A DNA stretch of 64,000 bases, from the NCBI RefSeq assembly GCF_014127105.1, contig NZ_CP059902.1, positions 3,006,001 through 3,070,000 on the forward strand. Reading direction: 5' to 3'. Every line of letters starts with the position of its first letter. The first letter of the stretch is position 1. The position numbers and the translations under genes were made by a program. This stretch comes from Devosia sp. MC521. Its GTDB lineage: Bacteria; Pseudomonadota; Alphaproteobacteria; Rhizobiales; Devosiaceae. Of this stretch, positions 60,066 to 64,000 are shown in pieces. The notes beneath the pieces were generated by a model. The model was not told the origin of the DNA and searched no databases. It saw only the letters and a program-made list of their open reading frames with translations.

Positions 60066-60557
60066 CTACTCAGTATCAGAGGGAAATTGGGGCACAGACG
60101 CCGTTTGGCGGGCGCGATGCGCCTCGAGGCGATCGGAAAGTTCATCATCGTTCAGCGCCAAGACAGCTGCCGCCAACAGCGCCGCATTGATAGCGCCCGG
60201 CTCGCCAATCGCGAGAGTTCCAACAGGAACTCCGCCCGGCATCTGCACGATGGAATAAAGGCTATCGACGCCCGAAAGCGCCTTGGAGCGCACGGGCACG
60301 CCGAACACCGGCAGTATCGTCATCGCGGCAATCATGCCCGGCAGATGCGCCGCGCCACCCGCACCGGCGATAATCACCTTAACGCCTTCAGCTTTGGCGT
60401 TGGTGGCAAAATCGACCATGCGCTCAGGCGTACGATGCGCCGAAACGATGCGCGCTTCATATTCGACTTCGAGACTTTCGAGGGTTTCTGCGGCCAGCCG
60501 CATAGTTGGCCAATCAGATTGGCTGCCCATAACAATGGCGACGGGTGGCTTGAGCAT
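60066..60557 (-). CDS. purE: N5-carboxyaminoimidazole ribonucleotide mutase PurE
   Basis: Rearranges N5-CAIR to CAIR, the step after PurK. The 163-residue protein has [20 protein letters not shown], the active-site [14 protein letters not shown] and [13 protein letters not shown], and [23 protein letters not shown]. The start at 60557 ([12 protein letters not shown]) is preceded by GAGGGA; the frame extends to 60611 but those residues are not conserved. First gene of purEK. Confidence 0.97.
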   Translation of the reverse strand: MLKPPVAIVMGSQSDWPTMRLAAETLESLEVEYEARIVSAHRTPERMVDFATNAKAEGVKVIIAGAGGAAHLPGMIAAMTILPVFGVPVRSKALSGVDSLYSIVQMPGGVPVGTLAIGEPGAINAALLAAAVLALNDDELSDRLEAHRARQTASVPQFPSDTE

Positions 60558-60630
60558 GGCGTGTCCCTCAGAGCGCTCCACAAAGCGCGGCATTAGCCCA
60601 GATTTGGCCATAACTCAAGCAGCCAAGGCC

Positions 60631-60846
60631 TCAAGCGATGATGTCAGGCAAGAGTATATTTTCCAGCTGAGCGATGCGGTCTTTGAGCGCCAGTTTGCGC
60701 TTTTTGAGCCGCTGGATCAGCATTTGATCGGCCATTTGAGACTGCGTTAAAGTCAGGATCGCAGCGTCCAAATCGGCATGTTCCTGGCGTTTTGTTGCCA
60801 GTTCAAGACCAAACTGGGCCTCAATTTCCTTAGTCAGGGGCAGCAT
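60631..60846 (-). CDS. DUF465 (YdcH-like) small protein
   Basis: A 71-residue helical protein (MLPLTKEIEAQFGLELATKR, HADLDAAILTL, then LIQRLKKRKLALKDRIAQLE) matching DUF465, also called YdcH. The signature is the H-x-x-LD start of a helix and the LK(K/R)-KLALKD segment. Function is unknown. It lies upstream of purE on the same strand, and is divergent from a second DUF465 gene at 61001. Confidence 0.88.
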   Translation of the reverse strand: MLPLTKEIEAQFGLELATKRQEHADLDAAILTLTQSQMADQMLIQRLKKRKLALKDRIAQLENILLPDIIA

Positions 60847-61000
60847 TCACGCACCAACTTTGTGGGCATATCAGTTACCTCTGGTTAGCCCATGATCATG
60901 GAAAATGCATCACATTTTCGAGGACTGCCGCATGGGTGTCGACAAAGCATGAAAGATTTGTGACGATACCCAAGTCCAACACGCTGAAAGGAGTTCTTTA

Positions 61001-61177
61001 ATGACGACTGAAGGCCACATCGCAGCGCTCGAGCGGCGCCATCAGGAACTGGATAAGCAGATCCATTCTGAAATGCAAAATCGCCTCAAAGACGATTTGA
61101 TGGTTGCTTCGCTCAAACGCAAAAAACTCGAAGTGAAGGACGAACTTTACCGTCTCCAGGGCGCCACGCGGCAATAA
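61001..61177 (+). CDS. second DUF465 (YdcH-like) small protein, 58 residues
   Basis: A short gene that is easily missed. It encodes MTTEGHIAALERRHQELDKQ, a helix with NRLKDDLMVASLKRKKLEVK, and an end DELYRLQGATRQ. This is the DUF465 pattern: H-x-x-LD, then a basic LKRKKLEVKDEL segment. AAGGAG lies nine bases upstream of the ATG. A terminator follows within 30 bases. Function is unknown. It is divergent from the DUF465 gene at 60631, with 154 bases between the starts. Confidence 0.87.
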   Translation: MTTEGHIAALERRHQELDKQIHSEMQNRLKDDLMVASLKRKKLEVKDELYRLQGATRQ

Positions 61178-61204
61178 ATTCTACGAAAGGCAGAGTTTCT
61201 CTGG

Positions 61205-61233
61205 AGGGTCACGGCACAGCCGGGACCCTTTTT
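61205..61233 (+). terminator. intrinsic terminator after short DUF465 gene
   Basis: AGGGTC (61205-61210) pairs with GACCCT (61224-61229), with GGC/GCC inside (61213-61221), followed by TTTTCATTTT. Confidence 0.85.
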
Positions 61234-61355
61234 CATTTTAGTAAACAAAAGCAAAATCAATAGGATTAACGCCCTCTTAAGGGCAGACCTTCATCGTATT
61301 CCCAAAGTGGCACACAGCGATTCGTGTGTCCTGCGACGGGAAGGCCAATAGGTTC

Positions 61356-62840
61356 ATGACGCGTGTTCTGGTGGTTGATGACGATCCGGTCCAGTTGCGG
61401 CTCACCGCCGAGATTGCAAACCGTGCCGGGTTCAAACCGCTGACCGCCACTGGTGGCGAACAGGCGCTCTCCATCCTGCGCGAAGATCGCAAAATCGGCG
61501 CGATGATTCTCGATCTGGTCATGCCAGATCTCGATGGCATGGGCGTTATGGAAGTGATGCGCCGCGAGGGCATGACGACCCCCGTTATTGTCCAGACCGC
61601 AAGCGCCTCACTTGAAACCGTTATCTCGGCCATGCGTCAGGGTGCGGCGGATTATTTCGTCAAACCCGTAAGCCCCGAGCGTCTGGTCATCTCGCTGCGC
61701 AACGCCATGAAACTGGATGCGCTCGAATCGGCGATCCGCGCCGAGCACGCCCGCAAATCTGGCACCTTCAGCCACAAGGATATGATCGCAGCGGCCCCTG
61801 CTATGGCGCGCGTCATTACCCTCTGTGGCAAAGCCGCCAAGAGCGCGATCCCGGTCCTCATTGAAGGCGAAACTGGTACAGGCAAAGAACTTGTCGCCCG
61901 CATCATCCAAGGCACGTCCGAACGTGCCGGAAAACCTTTCGTCACCGTCAATTGCGGTGCCATTCCCCCGAACTTGGTCGAGTCGGTCCTGTTTGGTCAC
62001 AAGAAGGGCGCGTTCACAGGCGCGCATGCTGACCAGAGCGGCAAGTTCGCTGAAGCCAATGGCGGCACGATCTTCCTTGATGAAGTGGGCGAGCTGCCAC
62101 TCGAAACGCAGGTCAAGCTCTTGCGTGTCCTACAAGAAGGCGAAATAGAGCCTATCGGCGCAACGCGCCCTGAGCGCGTCAATGTTCGCTTCATATCGGC
62201 GACCAACCGGCGCCTGTTGAATCTCGCCAAATCGGGCGAATTCCGCGAAGATCTCTATTACCGTCTTAACGTCTTCCCCATTTATACCCCGCCGCTGCGC
62301 GAGCGAATGGAAGACCTCAACGCGCTGGTAAGCCACTTCATTGCCCGTTTCTCAGCTGAAGCTGGCAAGCGTATTTTGGGGCTCACCGCTGAAGCGCAAG
62401 CTCTTCTTATGGGCTATGATTGGCCGGGCAATGTCCGTCAGCTCGAAAACGCGGTTTATCGCGCCATTGTGCTCACCGACGGCGCCTTCCTCGAGCCTGC
62501 CGATTTCCCCCAGATCTTGGCCCAGTCTGCCGGGCGCGAAGAAGCATTCCGCAGCGTTGCGCTGGCCCCTGTTCCGCGCAATCCAACCCACATCGACGAC
62601 GCCCCATCTCGCGTGCGCGTGGATATCCTGAGCACCCCCGCTCCCGACAGGTTCCTGAACGACAGCGGGGCCTTGCTGTCCCTGGCAGCCATCGAGCGTG
62701 ACGCCATCCAGTTTGCCATCGAGCACCACGGCGGTCGCATGTCTCGTGTCGCCAGAGCCTTGGGCATTGGCCGCTCGACCCTTTATCGCAAGCTCCATGA
62801 ATATGGCTTGGCCGAAGGTTTGGTTACCGACGCTGCTTAA
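61356..62840 (+). CDS. NtrC-family sigma-54-dependent response regulator
   Basis: Two-component transcription activator, 494 residues. A complete receiver domain (VLVVDDDPVQLRL, phospho-acceptor near D52 in MILDLVMPDLDG, Lys in FVKPVSP) is followed by an AAA+ domain with Walker A GETGTGKE near residue 171 and a GAFTGA loop near 218, then a Fis-type helix-turn-helix (GGRMSRVARALGIGRSTLYR). It is not FlbD, since the acidic pocket is intact. No sensor kinase is next to it, so the signal and target genes cannot be told. Confidence 0.93.
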   Translation: MTRVLVVDDDPVQLRLTAEIANRAGFKPLTATGGEQALSILREDRKIGAMILDLVMPDLDGMGVMEVMRREGMTTPVIVQTASASLETVISAMRQGAADYFVKPVSPERLVISLRNAMKLDALESAIRAEHARKSGTFSHKDMIAAAPAMARVITLCGKAAKSAIPVLIEGETGTGKELVARIIQGTSERAGKPFVTVNCGAIPPNLVESVLFGHKKGAFTGAHADQSGKFAEANGGTIFLDEVGELPLETQVKLLRVLQEGEIEPIGATRPERVNVRFISATNRRLLNLAKSGEFREDLYYRLNVFPIYTPPLRERMEDLNALVSHFIARFSAEAGKRILGLTAEAQALLMGYDWPGNVRQLENAVYRAIVLTDGAFLEPADFPQILAQSAGREEAFRSVALAPVPRNPTHIDDAPSRVRVDILSTPAPDRFLNDSGALLSLAAIERDAIQFAIEHHGGRMSRVARALGIGRSTLYRKLHEYGLAEGLVTDAA

Positions 62841-62949
62841 TAAAGCCAGCACGAACGTGATGAACAAACTTCGACGTTAACCACGTTGCTTACCGAGGCG
62901 TTAAGAGATTAGCGCGATTTTGCGGGAAGTTTTTAACGTCGAGGCCATC

Positions 62950-63642
62950 ATGAGACTTTCGGGCATCGCTCTTCTCGCACTTCTGGCAGGCACAGCTGCC
63001 GCCAACGCTGCTGACCTCAATTGGAACAGCAACACCACTTCCCCAATGTTCGCTGCGACGTCCGTTGCCCAATGGACTGGCTTTTACGCAGGCGTGAACG
63101 GGGGCTATGCCTTCGGTCAGACCGAAATTGACGGAGCGGGCGGTGGTGCTGCTGTTACCGGTGGCAAGCACAACAGCGGCGGTTTCAATCTTGGCGCTCA
63201 GGCTGGCTACAACATGGACATGGGCGGCTTCGTCCTCGGCGGCGAAGCTGACATCCAGTTCGGTGGTCCGGTCCACAAGGAAACCCTGACGGGCGGTACC
63301 AAGTTCGAACAGCGCACAGAATTCTTCTCGACCGTTCGCGCGCGTGCCGGTATCCCGGTTGGTCAGGTTATGCCATTTGCAACCCTCGGCGTTGCCTTTG
63401 GCCGCGGCGCTGCTGAAACTAAGAGCGGTGCGTCAACCACAACGGTCAACGCAAACCACTTTGGTTGGACCGCAGGTGTTGGTCTGGAAGCTCAGGCAAC
63501 CCAGAACCTCTCCTTCAAGGCTGAGTACCTCTATGTCGATCTGGGCACCCAGTCTTATGGCATCGATGCAGGTTTTGGCGGGGCCCGTGACGTCACCCAG
63601 CGTTTCTCGGTTGTCCGCGCTGGCGTAAACTACCGCTTCTAA
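62950..63642 (+). CDS. Omp25/RopB-like outer-membrane protein
   Basis: A 230-residue outer-membrane barrel. The signal peptide (MRLSGIALLALLAGTAAANA) ends before ADLNW. The mature protein has WTGFYAGVNGGYAFGQTEID, LGAQAGYNMDMGGFVLGGEA, TVRARAGIPVGQVMPFATLG, and ends VRAGVNYRF with the terminal Phe required for barrel assembly. This pattern is that of the Omp25/Omp31 porin family of Hyphomicrobiales. The start at 62950 has GAGG just upstream. Confidence 0.92.
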   Translation: MRLSGIALLALLAGTAAANAADLNWNSNTTSPMFAATSVAQWTGFYAGVNGGYAFGQTEIDGAGGGAAVTGGKHNSGGFNLGAQAGYNMDMGGFVLGGEADIQFGGPVHKETLTGGTKFEQRTEFFSTVRARAGIPVGQVMPFATLGVAFGRGAAETKSGASTTTVNANHFGWTAGVGLEAQATQNLSFKAEYLYVDLGTQSYGIDAGFGGARDVTQRFSVVRAGVNYRF

Positions 63643-63650
63643 TACGATCA

Positions 63651-63688
63651 GAAGTCGGCCCGTTGCAGGATCGCACCAGGCCGACTTC
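63651..63688 (+). terminator. hairpin after Omp25-like gene
   Basis: GAAGTCGGCC (63651-63660) pairs with GGCCGACTTC (63679-63688) around an 18-base loop. There is no T run, so it may protect the mRNA 3' end or act weakly as a terminator. Confidence 0.55.
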
Positions 63689-63795
63689 ACACGTTCGGGA
63701 GTGATTGCTCCCGTTAACCTTTACGGAGTATCGACAAGTTTGCGGCTAGGTTTTGGGGCAGAGTCGGCCGTGCCGCGTGCGTCTTGGAGCCAGGT

Positions 63796-64000
63796 ATGAA
63801 TAAGGTCGTCGTAAGTTTTGTCGCTCTGCTGGCAGCAGCAAGCATCGTCCAGCCTACACTGGCGCAACCCGCCGCTAATCTGACGACCTCCCGTATCGTC
63901 ATTGCCCCCGCACAAAGTCCACTCGCCCGCACGATCAAGGAAGGTCTCTCGACCGCCTATGCAAGTGCCCGCGCAGGCACTCCAGCCTATGAAGAGGCCC
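63796..64000 (+). CDS. secreted protein, cut by right edge (possibly L,D-transpeptidase)
   Basis: The first 68 codons of an exported protein: signal peptide (MNKVVVSFVALLAAASIVQP, cleavage near TLAQ-PA), then TSRIVIAPAQSPLARTIKEG and LSTAYASARAGTPAYEEA. The start ATG follows a GGAG-containing stretch. The helical segment after the signal resembles the N-terminus of YcbB-like L,D-transpeptidases in Hyphomicrobiales, but no catalytic part is visible, so the family is a weak guess. Confidence 0.6.
   Translation, partial: MNKVVVSFVALLAAASIVQPTLAQPAANLTTSRIVIAPAQSPLARTIKEGLSTAYASARAGTPAYEEA

Noticed and set aside
58998-60596. A 532-codon plus-strand frame over purK and purE
   Set aside because: Its translation is rich in Arg and His with no domain, and both purK and purE are clear on the other strand.
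1-64000. CRISPR array, prophage, insertion sequence, tRNA or rRNA gene
   Set aside because: No regularly spaced repeats, integrase, transposase, phage structural gene, or cloverleaf-like sequence was recognised by eye. A tRNA could be missed without a covariance search.

Overview
The window looks like chromosomal DNA of an alphaproteobacterium of the order Hyphomicrobiales (Rhizobiales), most likely Devosia or a close relative. The evidence is the moderately high GC content, the CtrA/SciP/ChpT/RcdA/TrcR cell-cycle genes, a fliF-fliG-fliH-fliN-flbD operon arranged as in Caulobacter, Omp25-like outer-membrane barrels, and many alphaproteobacterial families (DUF1134, DUF1192, DUF1013, DUF1465, aa3-oxidase subunit IV, three-gene transhydrogenase). 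The genus is an inference. No tRNA, rRNA, insertion sequence, prophage or CRISPR array was recognised, and the gene content reads as core genome.

Layout. 1-2.0 kb: a truncated ECF sigma factor, a small membrane protein and mnmA. 2.3-12.6 kb: flagellar genes fliK, flgD, sciP, fliF, fliG, fliH, fliN, flbD, flhA, with a consensus CtrA box before fliF. 12.6-14.1 kb: a GNAT acetyltransferase whose start codon lies in a hairpin, a possible small RNA, and a PRC-barrel protein. 14.2-20.8 kb: fliJ and fliI (minus strand), ctrA with a long regulatory region, a coiled-coil protein, a CheY-like receiver, chpT, a YHS protein and a DUF1134 protein. 20.9-27.9 kb: two membrane proteins, an RluD-type pseudouridine synthase, rpoH, ftsH, glmM. 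28.0-34.4 kb: an outer-membrane barrel, a PQQ-type sugar dehydrogenase, a YihY protein, then serC and serA behind a serC-type leader RNA. 34.5-45.0 kb: an EamA transporter, purA, a proline-rich membrane protein, the thiBPQ thiamine transporter under a TPP riboswitch, a divergent thiamine pyrophosphokinase, and an MsbA-like ABC exporter. 45.1-47.9 kb: rpmE, ynfA, rcdA, a CtrA box with a candidate small RNA, a DUF1192 protein, and trcR. 47.9-64.0 kb: TauE/SafE, pepF, oxidase subunit IV, pntA-pntAB-pntB, slyX, a DsbA-family protein, hydrolases, a Bcr/CflA efflux pump, rpsU, purK-purE, two small DUF465 proteins, an NtrC-type regulator, a second outer-membrane barrel, and the start of a secreted protein cut by the edge.

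How the parts work together. The main theme is the CtrA cell-cycle circuit and its flagellar output. CtrA, its phosphate donor ChpT, a partner-like receiver, its inhibitor SciP, its proteolysis adaptor RcdA and the CtrA-promoting factor TrcR all lie within about 43 kb. The sigma-54 activator FlbD and the early flagellar operon lie among them. Consensus TTAA-N7-TTAAC boxes precede fliF and lie upstream of rcdA. Three GANTC (CcrM) sites lie upstream of ctrA. The second theme is RNA-level control: TPP riboswitch, serC motif, hairpin leaders before rpmE, the GNAT gene and the receiver gene, and two possible small RNAs. None of the biology is clearly a wholly new system. The most promising unexplained items are the CtrA-box-linked small RNA candidate next to rcdA and the histone-like tail on PntA.
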